DNA from: Lachnospiraceae bacterium
GTDB lineage: Bacteria > Bacillota > Clostridia > Lachnospirales > Lachnospiraceae
NCBI GenBank assembly: GCA_910575565.1
Contig: CAJTFL010000017.1
Location: 1 to 64,000 of the forward strand
Reading direction: 5' to 3'
DNA length: 64,000 bases
Made by a program: the position numbers and the translations under genes. Below are positions 1 to 10,277 of this stretch, one piece after another. The first letter of the stretch is position 1. The number at the start of each line of letters is the position of its first letter. Under the pieces are notes generated by a model. It saw only the letters and a list, made by a program, of their open reading frames with translations, was not told where the DNA came from and did no database searches.

Positions 1-99
1 AAAAGTATCGTGAAAACTATTGAACCGCTGTATACCGAACGGTACGTACAGTGGTGTGGGAGGTCGGCTACTCAACTAATGGGTAGCCTCCTACCCGAT
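1..99 (+). mobile_element. 3' end of a group II intron (domains V and VI)
   Basis: Domain V folds at 24-55: a 9-bp stem (24-32 with 47-55), a 2-nt CG bulge at 45-46, a 4-bp upper stem (33-36 with 41-44) and a tetraloop at 37-40. Domain VI follows: 58-63 pairs with 90-96, leaving A93 bulged as expected for the branch-point adenosine, and 66-73 pairs with 81-88. The intron would end with AT at 98-99, fitting the AY rule. The open frame of the helicase gene resumes just after it, while a stop lies in that frame inside the intron (84-86). The rest of the intron and any reverse transcriptase lie before the window. Confidence 0.75.
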
Positions 100-3000
100 C
101 CCAAAAGGACATTGACCATACAGAACCGCCCCAGCCTGCGCTGGAAGATGTGCTGGAACAGTACAAGCCGGTTGTGACCGCCGCCATCATGGAGGATACG
201 GCATACCGCAACGCCTGCGGCCATACTGACCATGAAAACGCTGTGATTGAGGGCAACGCCGCTGTGCGCCGCGCGGTTCTTGGCTCCGGTAATATGCAGC
301 TTCTCAAACAGTATTCGGATGTGCCGGAGTTCCGCCACCGCCTGCATCAAGAGGTGATTGCCGAAACCTATCCAAAGCTCCATGAGCTTCTGCGCCCTCT
401 GTCCCAGGACGATATTGACGAAGCCCTCTGTGCATGGAACGGCGATATGGACAGCAAACGGGCCGTAGTCCGCTATATGAAAGAGCATGGGAGGGAAAAA
501 GACACCGCCGCATGGCTGTCCAGGGAGTACGGCGGTTCTGAACATACAAACCTATTCATTGTCCGCGCCGGAAGCCCCGAAGAAATGGAACTGCCCTGGC
601 CCAAGGTACAGCGCCGGATCGCCCAGCTTATCAAAGAGGACCGCTTTTTTACAGAGGCTGAACGGGATAATCTGGACGATATAGACCCTATCGCAATCCG
701 GGAAAATCTGGCCCAGCGCGGCATTGTAAACGGGCAGGTAACAGAACCGGAGAAGCTGGACAATGACCCCTTTATCCAGCAGGTCATGGCTGATGTGGAG
801 CAGATTGCCGCCGATGAAGCAGAACCGCGCTTTTCCGTTGTTATGACCAGCGATGCGTTTCCCGACCCGGAAGATGCGTTTGCTGTCTGGGATAATCAGA
901 CCAATGATTACTATACCGCCTCTGATGGAACGGTACGGACATTTTCAAGAGAAGAAGCTGCGGAGCAATTCCTGGCCGGGCTGGAACCACAAGAGATAAA
1001 GGCGGACCGGCAAGAGGAACCGGCACAGGAAACAGCCGCACCCGCTGCGGAAGAACCGGAACCATTTACCCGCGACCCGCTGGCATCGGCCTATGGCGTA
1101 GGGGATTTTGTTTTTCTGGAAAATACCGAGTACCGTATCACCGATTTGCAGCGGGGCTATGTCCAGCTGAATGACCCCGCGCTGGCCTACCCCATTTACC
1201 GGACGGAAAGCAAAGAACAGTTTGAACGCGCCATCCGGCAGGACCCGCGCAACAGCGCCATCACCGACTATCTCCCCGCCGATCTGGACCAGTTTTCCCC
1301 GGATTTGCGGGAAGTCCTGACCGGGGAGGGCGGTTTGCTGGACGCAGCTGCAAAGGAGGATATAGCGGCGCTGCTCCGAAGCGGCGCAGGCAATCCGGCT
1401 GTCGCCCAGCATCTTTCCCAGCGGTTTTCCGGTACAGTGGAAACCATGCAGCTGGAAACCGGAGATACGGCGGATTACCGAGCCTCCGCAAACGGCATGG
1501 AAGTGGGGATTCTGCGGGAAGATGAAACGGTGCTGGCGGTACTGTATGAAAGCTGGGAGCCGCTTGCCGCTGCCCTGCGCGCCCTCTACCAGCAGGAGCT
1601 GGACGGATTCTCCCACGAACCGGCACAGCCAGAAGAACGGCTGGCAGAGGAACAGCCGGATTTTGGGAATCCTCCCGCACCAGAGCCGGAGCCGCAGATC
1701 ACCATTACCCCCGTCACCCGTTATCCGGGCGAACAGAACCATCTGCCCTACGATATAGAGATTCATACGCTGCACTTTGATGAGCCGGAACCTACCCCTC
1801 CCCAGCCGACTGCCGGGAACTTCCGTATCACCGACATTCACCTGGGCGAAGGAGGGCCAAAAGCAAAGTTTCGGGCCAATATGGACGCAATCAATCTCCT
1901 GAAAGAATTGGAGTTTGAAAACCGGCAGGCCACGCCGGAGGAACAGGAAACCCTTTCCCGGTATGTGGGCTGGGGCGGTCTGGCAGACGCTTTTGACGAG
2001 AGCAAGCCCGCCTGGGCCAAGGAGTTTGCGGAACTCTACGCAACGCTGTCCCCGGAGGAATATGAAGCCGCCAAAGGGACCACCTTAAACGCCCATTACA
2101 CCAGCCCTACCGTTATCCAGGCCATTTATGAAGCGGTGGGGAAAATGGGATTCCAGACCGGCAATATCCTGGAACCCTCCTGCGGCGTGGGCAACTTCTT
2201 CGGTATGCTGCCGGAGGAAATGCGGGGCAGCAAACTGTACGGCGTGGAACTGGATTCCATCACCGGGCGCATCGCAAAACAGCTCTATCCAAAAGCAGAC
2301 ATCACCATCGCGGGCTTTCAAACCACTGACCGGCGGGATTTTTATGATTTAGCCGTAGGGAACGTGCCGTTTGGCCAGTATTCCGTCAATGACCGGGCCT
2401 ATAACAAGCTGAACTTCAACATCCACAACTACTTTTTTGCAAAATCGCTGGACCAGGTGCGTCCAGGCGGTGTGGTGGCCTTCGTCACCAGCCGCTACAC
2501 GATGGATTCCAAGGATTCTACGGTGCGCCGGTATCTGGCGCAGCGGGCGGAGTTGTTAGGCGCGATCCGTCTGCCCAACAATGCGTTTAAGGCCAATGCA
2601 GGGACAGAGGTGGTATCCGACATCATTTTCCTGCAAAAACGTGACCGCCCGATTGACATTGCCCCGGACTGGACGCAGACCGGACAGACCGAAGATGATT
2701 TTACCATCAACCGCTATTTCCTGGACCACCCGGAAATGGTGCTGGGCCGCACTGTTTCAGAAAGCACCCAATACGGAAAACAGGATTACACAGTGGCCCC
2801 CATTGAGGGACTGGAACTTTCCGACCAGCTGCATGACGCCATAAAATATATTCGCGGAACCTACCAGGAGGCCGAACTGCCGGAGCTGGGCGAGGGGGAA
2901 GAAATTGATACTTCTATCCCCGCTGACCCTGATGTAAAAAACTATTCCTGTACCGTTGTGGACGGTGCGGTGTACTATCGGGAAAACAGCCGCATGGTGC

Positions 3001-4810
3001 GCCCCGACTTAAACGCCACCGCCGAGGCCCGTATCAAGGGTCTGGTGGAACTGCGGGACTGTGTGCAGAAGCTCATCGGCCAGCAGATGGACAGCTTTGT
3101 TTCGGATGCGGCAATCCGTGAAACCCAGGCCGAATTGAACCGGCTCTATGACGCATTTTCCGCAAAGTACGGGCTGATCAATGACCGGGGCAACCGGCTG
3201 GCCTTTGCCGATGATTCCAGCTATTATCTGCTCTGTGCGCTGGAAGTCATTGACGATGAGGGACAGCTGAAGCAAAAGGCGGATATGTTCACCAAGCACA
3301 CCATCAAGCCCCATCAGGCTGTTACTGCGGTAGATACCGCCAGTGAAGCATTGGCAGTTTCCATCGCGGAAAAAGCCGAGGTGGATATGGCGTACATGGC
3401 CGAACTGAGCGGCAAAACCCAGGAGGAATTGGCGCAGGAGCTGCGGGGCGTGATCTTCCGTCTGCCCGAACCACTGGCGGAGGGGGAATCGCCCCGTTAT
3501 GTGACAGCGGATGAATACCTCTCCGGCAACGTGCGCCGGAAACTGCGGCAGGCACAGCGGGCGGCAGACAAAGACCCTGCCTTTTCTGTCAATGTGGAGG
3601 CGCTGACCGCCGCCCAGCCCAAGGATTTGGACGCATCGGAAATCGAGGTGCGCCTGGGTGCTACCTGGATTGACAAAGACTATATCCAGCAATTCATGTA
3701 CGAAACCTTCCACACCCCGTACTATCTGCAAGGGAAGATTGAGGTCAAGTATGTCCCCTACACCGCCGAGTGGCAGATCACCGGCAAAAACGCCGTTGGG
3801 TACGGCGATGTAGCCGCCAACACCACCTACGGAACCGACCGGGCCAACGCCTACAAGATTCTGGAGGACAGCTTAAACCTGCGGGATGTCCGCATCTATG
3901 ACACCGTTGAGGACGCCGAGGGCCGGGAACGCCGGGTACTCAACGCCAAAGAAACCACCCTTGCCGCCCAGAAGCAGATGGCGATCCGGGAAGCCTTCCG
4001 GGACTGGATTTGGAAGGACCCACAGCGGCGGCAGACGCTGGTGCGCCAGTACAACGAGGAAATGAACAGCATCCGCCCCCGCGAGTATGACGGGCAGCAT
4101 ATCCGGTTTGCGGGCATGAACCCGGAAATTACGTTACGGGAACACCAGAAAAACGCCATCGCCCATGTGCTGTACGGCGGGAACACCCTGCTGGCCCATG
4201 AGGTGGGCGCAGGCAAGACCTTTGAAATGGTAGCCGCCGCGATGGAATCCAAGCGGCTGGGCCTGTGCCAGAAATCCCTCTTTGTGGTGCCGAACCACCT
4301 GACCGAGCAGTGGGCGTCCGAGTTTTTACGGCTCTATCCTTCCGCGAATATCCTTGTCACCACCAAAAAGGATTTTGAAAGCCACAACCGCAAGAAATTC
4401 TGCGCCCGTATCGCCACCGGGTACTATGACGCGGTGATTATCGGACACAGCCAGTTTGAGCGTATTCCCATCAGCCGGGAACGGCAGGAGCGCCTGCTGC
4501 GGGAGCAGATCAACGAGATCACCGACGGGATTGCCGAGGTGGAGGCCAGCGGCGGGGAACGCTTTACCGTCAAGCAGCTGGAACGCACCAAAAAATCGTT
4601 GGAGGCAAGGCTGGAAAAATTGCAGGCCGAGGGCCGCAAGGACGATGTGATTACCTTTGAACAGCTGGGCGTGGACCGGCTGTTTGTGGACGAGAGCCAC
4701 AATTATAAGAACCTCTTTTTATACACCAAAATGCGGAATGTGGCGGGACTTTCCACCACAGACGCGCAGAAATCCTCCGATATGTTTGCCAAATGCCGCT
4801 ACATGGACGA
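100..4810 (+). pseudogene. DNA methylase/SNF2 helicase of a Tn1549-like ICE, 5' part (interrupted)
   Basis: Amino-terminal part of the very large helicase/methylase protein of Tn1549-type conjugative elements. Visible in order: an N-terminal region of unknown fold, a methylase core with a SAM motif (EPSCGVGNFF, near 2170) and a catalytic-type GNVPFG motif (near 2360), then an SNF2-like ATPase with Walker A HEVGAGKT (near 4200), VPNHLTEQW and a DESH box (near 4690). The open frame already runs upstream of the first possible start (GTG at 150) to the intron junction, so this is an exon rather than a gene start. The frame breaks at GA 4809-4810, where Element 1 begins, and a stop follows at 4830. 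Helicase motifs after the DESH box lie in the pieces at 36475 and 58269. The role is presumably transfer or anti-restriction during conjugation; this is inferred from family context. Confidence 0.85.
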
Positions 4811-5013
4811 TGTGATATGTTGTGAACTGTAGATGTAAACATTTCCAATAAACGCTTTATTTTAGCGGAAATGCGCATCTGCAAAAATACAACATATGCG
4901 GCTGGCTCATTTGTGGTGAATGGAAACTTGCAGATGTTGTAATACAAGGAAGAAGGTGATAATCCTTTTATTCGTATCTGTAAACAGTTTAGCACAAAGA
5001 AAGGCGGTTGTAT

Positions 5014-5367
5014 ATGGAGATTACTTACCATTGGGAAGGAGATTATCTGATTCCAGACCTCAAACTTTCGGATACAACGGAGTATCAGATCGGGAAGTAT
5101 GGACGCATGAGGAAGCGTTTTTTGGAAGAAAACCATAGGGGCATTTATTCGTATATGATCTTGTCGGAAACCTTATGGAAGCATCTTGCGGAGATTGATG
5201 AAGAATGTAATGAGATGATGGACAGGCTTGTAAGGCAGATGGCAAAAAAAGAGGGAGTAACCGAACAGCTTAAATCTGATGACTGGCTCTGCTGGCTTCA
5301 GAAGATGAATAGCATTAGGAGCAGGGCGGAGGAAGTAGTGCTGCATGATCTGATATATTCCCTTTAG
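5014..5367 (+). CDS. tnpV: transposon-encoded protein TnpV
   Basis: A 117-residue TnpV-family protein. It shares the pattern G-DYLIP-L near the N-terminus, IGKYGRMRKRFLEE, a middle LAEID-E segment, and a C-terminal IRSRAEEVV matching NIRACAREIV in the two other TnpV copies of the window (37538 and 51508). The ATG at 5014 is preceded by AAAGGCGG at suitable distance; a TTG two codons earlier is possible. It sits next to the left end of Element 1, as tnpV does in Element 2. Its molecular function is unknown; association with serine-recombinase transposons is established. Confidence 0.75.
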   Translation: MEITYHWEGDYLIPDLKLSDTTEYQIGKYGRMRKRFLEENHRGIYSYMILSETLWKHLAEIDEECNEMMDRLVRQMAKKEGVTEQLKSDDWLCWLQKMNSIRSRAEEVVLHDLIYSL

Positions 5368-5390
5368 TTTTATTCTGGCTTTAAGTTTTG

Positions 5391-5470
5391 TAGCATGAGG
5401 CGCAGAAGATGTCAAGACACCGGCTCCGCCTCGCCTGCGGCGGTCTTGACATCTTCTGCGCCTCATGCTA
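5391..5470. repeat. perfect 28-bp inverted repeat with 24-nt GC-rich loop
   Basis: Arms at 5391-5418 and 5443-5470 are exact reverse complements. The loop is GC-rich and partly self-complementary. It lies between tnpV and the convergent gene ending at 5618. There is no T-run directly after it, so a simple intrinsic terminator is doubtful. It could be a nicking or replication site, or the remnant of a small palindromic element. From 5471 to 5617 I see no gene. Confidence 0.7.
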
Positions 5471-5617
5471 TGGAGTGGTCAAGGGGAAACAAAGTTCCCC
5501 CATTGCATTAAAAATGCCAATGGCGGGATTTTGTGAAAAATTAAAATAGGGGATTGACAGGACGGAAAAAATGGCTTATTATTGACAATAAGAAATGGGT
5601 TTTCACCGTACATCTTG

Positions 5618-6136
5618 TTACGGCTTGCTCGTTTCTTTTTTTACTGCCAAAATATCATACAGATATTTTTTGCCATTTTCAGCATGGTTAATTAAAAGAC
5701 GGGCATGGAATATATTGTATCTGACAAGCACATTCTCCTCATAAACCGGGAGGGCAAAACGGACATCATACCTGTACCAGCCGTATCTGGCGTTTTTGTT
5801 GTGTTTTTCCTTGCGGTTTTCTTCATAAGCCGGGTTTGATGCTATCTGTATCAGTTCAGGTATCGCAGTAGCGGCGTTTGCCTTCGCTTTTGCATTTGCA
5901 CCCATAAGGCTTTTCCGGCTCTCTGATTCCGTGTATTCTTCGGGAAGTTCATTTCCAATATAAATACGCTCGGCATTTTCTTCAATCTCGTAATAGTCTC
6001 CGACATATCCTTCGAGATACCGCTTTACATTATCCCAGTCAATTTGGCGTTTCCCTTTGAAACGGATATCGTTAATCAAGACCAGCTTTTTACCGTCCGC
6101 ATCGGTTATGATATTTACGTTCCTGTTTTCAATCAT
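5618..6136 (-). CDS. small protein resembling phage/ICE BECR-type nucleases
   Basis: A 172-residue soluble protein. Segments such as DIRFKGKRQIDWDNV, EYTESESRKSLMGANAKAKANA, ARYGWYRYDVRFALPVYEE and YLYDILAVKKETS match what I recall of the polyvalent-protein/BECR-fold nuclease group (PBECR or LPD families); this is recognition from memory, not a search. The ATG overlaps the stop of the upstream gene (ATGA-type, 6129-6136), so the two are translationally coupled. A longer reading to 6451 exists but overlaps the upstream gene completely. If the family call is right it could act as an RNase or toxin-like factor. Confidence 0.5.
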   Translation of the reverse strand: MIENRNVNIITDADGKKLVLINDIRFKGKRQIDWDNVKRYLEGYVGDYYEIEENAERIYIGNELPEEYTESESRKSLMGANAKAKANAATAIPELIQIASNPAYEENRKEKHNKNARYGWYRYDVRFALPVYEENVLVRYNIFHARLLINHAENGKKYLYDILAVKKETSKP

Positions 6137-7043
6137 CTCTTTTGTTCCCTTTCTTCTTTTCTCTTGATTTGTAGACATTAAACTGGTTCTTGCACCTCTG
6201 ACTGCAAAATTCATTCCCCTTCCGGCTTGCGACAAAGGCTTTTTTACAGTGCTTGCACATACGCATATCACTGTCCTTGTCCGTGAGCATGAAGGAAAAG
6301 CACATCTGCACCATGACAAGCAGCGAATGGAAATCCCATACGATAACGGGCGAATCCTTTTCCAGTGAAATCCGGTAAGTGGGGGATATGCCGCCGAAAG
6401 CGGAAATGCCCTGACGGTACAGGCTGCGTGTCTGCTCGTCAATCGTATCATAATCGAGGTAATAAAGGAAACTTGTCATAAAGGTAAATGCTAAGTCAGT
6501 AAATTCTTTCAAAATCCAGTCGTACCTTTCCGCATATTCCTTCTGTAATTCCATCGCCACAGCCTGCGGCGCATTCCCCATAGCCATTGTGATCGCAATG
6601 CCTTCACGGTCAGTCACAGACCATCCCGATTCCACACTTTTCTTTCTGAAATCCAGTTTATCAAAAGGGTAGAAATAGGAAAGATACTTCTCTGTAGGAA
6701 GGGATTCTTCCTTTATAAAGTGGTTTTTTGGAAGATACACGGATTCATAGGTTATAAAATCTGCTGTTGTCGGCAGGGCGGTCATAAAGCCGAGGAAACC
6801 ATATTTTTTTACAAAGTCAAGCACGGACTCTTTTAGTTCTTCTTCCGGGGCTTTGTGCATGGCGGCAAGCCCGACATTTACCGCATCAGTGATAAGCTGC
6901 TCCGCTTCCTGCATGGGGCGGTACATTTCCGGTTCTGCGCCTTCTGAAACCGTTATGTAGAGAGTGCCATCATCAGCGGTCTTATATTCATAGCCGCTGT
7001 ACCGAATCCACGGTGCGCTGGTATGCGCAAATAAATTCTTCAT
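6129..7043 (-). CDS. DUF6076-like protein with C-terminal zinc finger
   Basis: A protein of about 304 residues. The C-terminus carries a CxxC...CxxxC zinc knuckle (MCKHCKKAFVASRK, then EFCSQRCKNQFNVYK) followed by a basic tail. This arrangement is common in the DUF6076 group found on clostridial integrative elements. I chose the ATG at 7043 because GGAG lies 10 nt upstream; a TTG/ATG pair at 7067/7064 extends the frame slightly. It is coupled to the nuclease-like gene downstream. Function is unknown; the zinc finger suggests nucleic-acid binding. Confidence 0.55.
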   Translation of the reverse strand: MKNLFAHTSAPWIRYSGYEYKTADDGTLYITVSEGAEPEMYRPMQEAEQLITDAVNVGLAAMHKAPEEELKESVLDFVKKYGFLGFMTALPTTADFITYESVYLPKNHFIKEESLPTEKYLSYFYPFDKLDFRKKSVESGWSVTDREGIAITMAMGNAPQAVAMELQKEYAERYDWILKEFTDLAFTFMTSFLYYLDYDTIDEQTRSLYRQGISAFGGISPTYRISLEKDSPVIVWDFHSLLVMVQMCFSFMLTDKDSDMRMCKHCKKAFVASRKGNEFCSQRCKNQFNVYKSREKKKGNKRDD

Positions 7044-7118
7044 AGAAAATCTGCTCCAATCCATCAATCATATCGAATTATCTGATGTAATATTTCCTAT
7101 ATTATAAACAGTTACTTG

Positions 7119-7766
7119 TTATCGGTCAAGCCGTTTACTTTCCTTTTTCTTCCGCACTCCGTTTTCTAAAAAATGTTTCTCATCAAGCGTCAGCGGCAGA
7201 CTGTTTTCCTTCCGGTATGCAAGCACAGCACCATAGAGTTTTCGTATCTTTTTCAATGCTGTTTCACGGATGCCCCGGATGTTCCGGTCTGTCTGCCCGA
7301 TGCTCTCTGCATACTCTGTAGCGGAATCATCACGCAGGAACAGGTAATAGAGCATATTTTTGAGGTGCGGCTTTAGTTCCTTTAATATTTCCGATAAATC
7401 CGCATCTGTGACAAGTTCATGTATCGTTTCCGGGCTGTCAAATATGAAATCAAGAAAATCACCTGCAAGCAGGAGCCTTCTTAAAACCATATCATAAGAC
7501 GGTCTATCGAATAAATGCAGTTCATCTGCGCCCCATTCCAGAGGAACAGTGGAGCGTCCTATCTCATGGTCTCTTTCTCTCCGTTCCCTGTTTTCGTCCA
7601 GTTTATCCCACCAGTACAGCACGTTTTCAAAGTCCTCCACTGTCCTTGCGCTTTCCTCAATGCGCCGGATTGCAAGGGCACGGGCTTCACGGTGGAGCAT
7701 ATCCCCGTCCGCTTCTGTTATAAAACTTTGCTCCCTGAATGTTGGGAGTTCGGTGTATTTTGGCAT
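7119..7766 (-). CDS. sigma-70 region-4-like regulator
   Basis: A 215-residue soluble protein. The C-terminal half contains a helix-turn-helix of sigma region 4 type (ILKELKPHLKNMLYYLF followed by ATEYAESIGQTDRNIRGIRE). The start is supported by AAAGGAC upstream of the ATG. It is the first gene of the leftward group and diverges from tnpW/tnpX across an AT-rich gap (7767-7909), so it may regulate that promoter region. No target is visible. Confidence 0.55.
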   Translation of the reverse strand: MPKYTELPTFREQSFITEADGDMLHREARALAIRRIEESARTVEDFENVLYWWDKLDENRERRERDHEIGRSTVPLEWGADELHLFDRPSYDMVLRRLLLAGDFLDFIFDSPETIHELVTDADLSEILKELKPHLKNMLYYLFLRDDSATEYAESIGQTDRNIRGIRETALKKIRKLYGAVLAYRKENSLPLTLDEKHFLENGVRKKKESKRLDR

Positions 7767-7909
7767 TTATAATCAGTCCTTTTCAAAAATATAAAAAAGT
7801 GTAGCAGTTTTTTCAAAAACACTTCCGTTTTTATAGCCGTTTTTCTCCTATTAGTGAAAGAGTAATCTTTTTCAAAATAAAATCAGTTACAAATAGAAGG
7901 GAGGGCGGC

Positions 7910-8038
7910 TTGTGGAGTACGGATAAAATAAAAATTCGGTTACTAAGTACGGAAGTCAGGGAGCTTAACAGTTCCCCGAACAATTATAAGGGATATGCGC
8001 TCGGTGCGCAAGAAAGGATTGTATGGCAGAAACATTAA
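7910..8038 (+). CDS. possible small ORF upstream of tnpW
   Basis: A TTG at 7910 preceded by GGGAGGG opens 42 codons ending at 8038, overlapping the start of tnpW by 16 bp in another frame. The predicted protein is basic and hydrophilic, with no family I recognise. Its support is only the strong ribosome site and the overlap, which could couple translation of tnpW to it. It could equally be chance in a leader region. Confidence 0.3.
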   Translation: MWSTDKIKIRLLSTEVRELNSSPNNYKGYALGAQERIVWQKH

Positions 8039-8268
8039 AAGTGAATAATGATGTAGCAGAATCCAGCCCTGTTCCGGCTGGATTTTTTTACAGAAGAATC
8101 GGCGGGACACTTTTCAGGGTCAGGGTATATACGGGTTCGGGATATGCCGACACGCTGGATGAAAAAATTCCCCGGTTAATTTTGAATGAAATGGTGACAG
8201 GCGCAGAAAGTTATGTTAAGATGGATTCACCACAGATGAGCCAGCCGCCGGAAAGGAGTTCGGAATGA
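8023..8268 (+). CDS. tnpW: transposon-encoded protein TnpW
   Basis: An 81-residue TnpW-family protein. It has the typical core PAGFFYRRIGGTLFRVRVY followed by EKIPRLILNEM. AAAGGA precedes the ATG. Its stop overlaps the tnpX start (ATGA, 8265-8268), so the two are co-translated. TnpW is known as a small companion of TnpX-type recombinases in Tn4451-like elements; its biochemical role is not established. Confidence 0.75.
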   Translation: MAETLKVNNDVAESSPVPAGFFYRRIGGTLFRVRVYTGSGYADTLDEKIPRLILNEMVTGAESYVKMDSPQMSQPPERSSE

Positions 8269-10238
8269 ACAACAGGACGGCTGGTGACAACAGAATAACA
8301 GCTCTTTATGAGCGGCTCTCAAGGGACGATGATCTTGCGGGGGACAGCAACAGCATAGTCAACCAGAAAAAGATGCTGGAGGATTATGCAAAAAACAACG
8401 GGTACACGAACACGGTGCATTTTACGGATGACGGATTTTCCGGCGGCAGTTTTGAAAGACCGGGATGGAAGCAGATGTTAAGCCGGATTGAAAACGGCGA
8501 CATCGGCACAGTCATAGTAAAGGACATGAGCCGTGTCGGGAGGGATTACCTTCAGGTAGGATTCTACACGGAGGTATTCTTCCGGGAAAAGGGTGTCCGT
8601 TTTATTGCTGTTTCCAATGGTGTTGACAGCAGCAACAACACCAGCAGTGAATTCGCCCCTTTTTTGAATATCATGAATGAATGGTATCTGCGTGACTGCA
8701 GCAGGAAGATCACCGCAGTTTTGCGGGCGAAAGGGAAAGAGGGAAAACCGATTACGAGTAACCCGCCCTACGGCTTTGTGAAAGATACGGAGGATAAAAA
8801 CCATTGGCTCGTTGACGAAGAAGCGGCGGAGGTTGTGAGAAAGATTTTCCGTCTGACCGTGGAGGGCATGGGACCGTACCAGATAGCAAAGCGGCTTATG
8901 GAGGAAAAGGTGGAGAAACCGTCCTATTATCAGGCGACAAGGCAGAGGGGCAATTACCAGACCATGTGCGATTTTGAAACTCCCTACAACTGGACGGGCG
9001 GATCGGTGGTGCGGATACTGGAAAGACCGGAATATATGGGCGATACCGTAAATTTCCGTAGCCACAAGGAATCCTATAAGGATAAGAAAGCTGTTAAGAA
9101 TAACAGTGATGAGATACTTGTTTTTCAGGATACCCATGAACCAATCGTAGACCGCAGGACGTGGTATATGGTGCAGGAATTAAGAAAGACAGTGCGGAGA
9201 GTGGATACCGGCGGAAAAGGAAGCCTGCTGACCGGAAAGCTCTACTGTGCGGACTGCGGCGGAAAAATGCACTACCGCAGAAGCACGACAAGGGCGGCAA
9301 GAGACTGGAGGGGTATCCCGAACGGCGGGACAGAGCGCACATCCGCAGGCTTTAACTGCAGCACTTACAACAGCAGCAGGAAGCAGTATAAGCAGGTGTG
9401 CTTTTCACATTCCATAAAAGAGGATACGGTAAAACAGCTTATCCTCGAAACGATACGGTATGCCTTAAAAAGCGTCCGCATGGACGAGGCGGCGTTTATA
9501 AAAAATATGCGGAGCGCATCCGAGGTCAGGGATAAAAGCGAGGTCAAAAAATTGAAAGCAGACTTTTCTAAAAAAGAGAAACGTTTTGCAGACCTTGACC
9601 TGCTGATCAAAAAGGTGTATGAGGACAACGCAATGGGGAAGCTGCCGGACAGACGGTATGAAATGCTTTCTTCCGATTATGAGAAGGAACAGCAGGAGCT
9701 TGAAATCTCCATGCAGGAAATCCGTGAAAAACTTGCACAGTTTGAGGATGACACGGACAGGACGGAGGAATTTCTTTCCCTTGTCCGCAAGTACACCGAC
9801 ATTCAGGAACTCACGCCCGCCATTGTGAATGAATTTGTTGATAAGGTCATGGTGCATAAAATAGAGGAAATCGACGGAGAACGTGTGCAGGAGATCGAGA
9901 TTTTCTTAAATTATATCGGGAAGGTGGAGCTTCCGGTGCAGGAGCTTTCTGAGGAAGAAATGGCGGCGGAGGAAAAGAAGCGGAAACGCCGTGCATACAG
10001 CCGTGCCTACCTGAAAGAATACCGTAAAAAGCACAGACCGGAAATCCGGCGTGTGATTGAAGGAGCAAGGGAGGCGGACAAACAGAAACAGATGGCGGAG
10101 GCGGAAGCATCAGCGGACGGACTCCTGCATACGGACGGTACGGAACAGGTTGCAGCTATGGTAGCAGGGGAAAACAAGATTATTGTAGAGAGCAGCCTTC
10201 CGACCAAAGAGGAAGTGAAAGCAAAATATGGCAGATAG
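8265..10238 (+). CDS. tnpX: large serine recombinase, TnpX/TndX family
   Basis: A 657-residue site-specific recombinase that should integrate and excise Element 1 at a GA core. The resolvase catalytic domain spans about residues 10-150 with the nucleophile Ser19 in YERLSRDDD and the arginine-rich MSRVGRDYLQVG motif. The recombinase domain follows (PPYGF... and WTGGSVVRILERPEYMG), then a zinc ribbon with CADCGGKMHYRR (about residue 325) and a later Cys pair, then a long coiled coil (about 430-500). The C-terminal tail is lysine-rich. It is full length, with no frameshift seen. Confidence 0.9.
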   Translation: MNNRTAGDNRITALYERLSRDDDLAGDSNSIVNQKKMLEDYAKNNGYTNTVHFTDDGFSGGSFERPGWKQMLSRIENGDIGTVIVKDMSRVGRDYLQVGFYTEVFFREKGVRFIAVSNGVDSSNNTSSEFAPFLNIMNEWYLRDCSRKITAVLRAKGKEGKPITSNPPYGFVKDTEDKNHWLVDEEAAEVVRKIFRLTVEGMGPYQIAKRLMEEKVEKPSYYQATRQRGNYQTMCDFETPYNWTGGSVVRILERPEYMGDTVNFRSHKESYKDKKAVKNNSDEILVFQDTHEPIVDRRTWYMVQELRKTVRRVDTGGKGSLLTGKLYCADCGGKMHYRRSTTRAARDWRGIPNGGTERTSAGFNCSTYNSSRKQYKQVCFSHSIKEDTVKQLILETIRYALKSVRMDEAAFIKNMRSASEVRDKSEVKKLKADFSKKEKRFADLDLLIKKVYEDNAMGKLPDRRYEMLSSDYEKEQQELEISMQEIREKLAQFEDDTDRTEEFLSLVRKYTDIQELTPAIVNEFVDKVMVHKIEEIDGERVQEIEIFLNYIGKVELPVQELSEEEMAAEEKKRKRRAYSRAYLKEYRKKHRPEIRRVIEGAREADKQKQMAEAEASADGLLHTDGTEQVAAMVAGENKIIVESSLPTKEEVKAKYGR

Positions 10239-10277
10239 TTTGATAATAACAACAAGCATGAAAGTGAGGATTTTGAT

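Noticed and set aside
945..1841. Long minus-strand open frame of about 298 codons inside the helicase gene
   Set aside because: It is a shadow of the GC-rich coding strand: no ribosome site, no recognisable domain, and the plus strand has clear methylase/helicase motifs.
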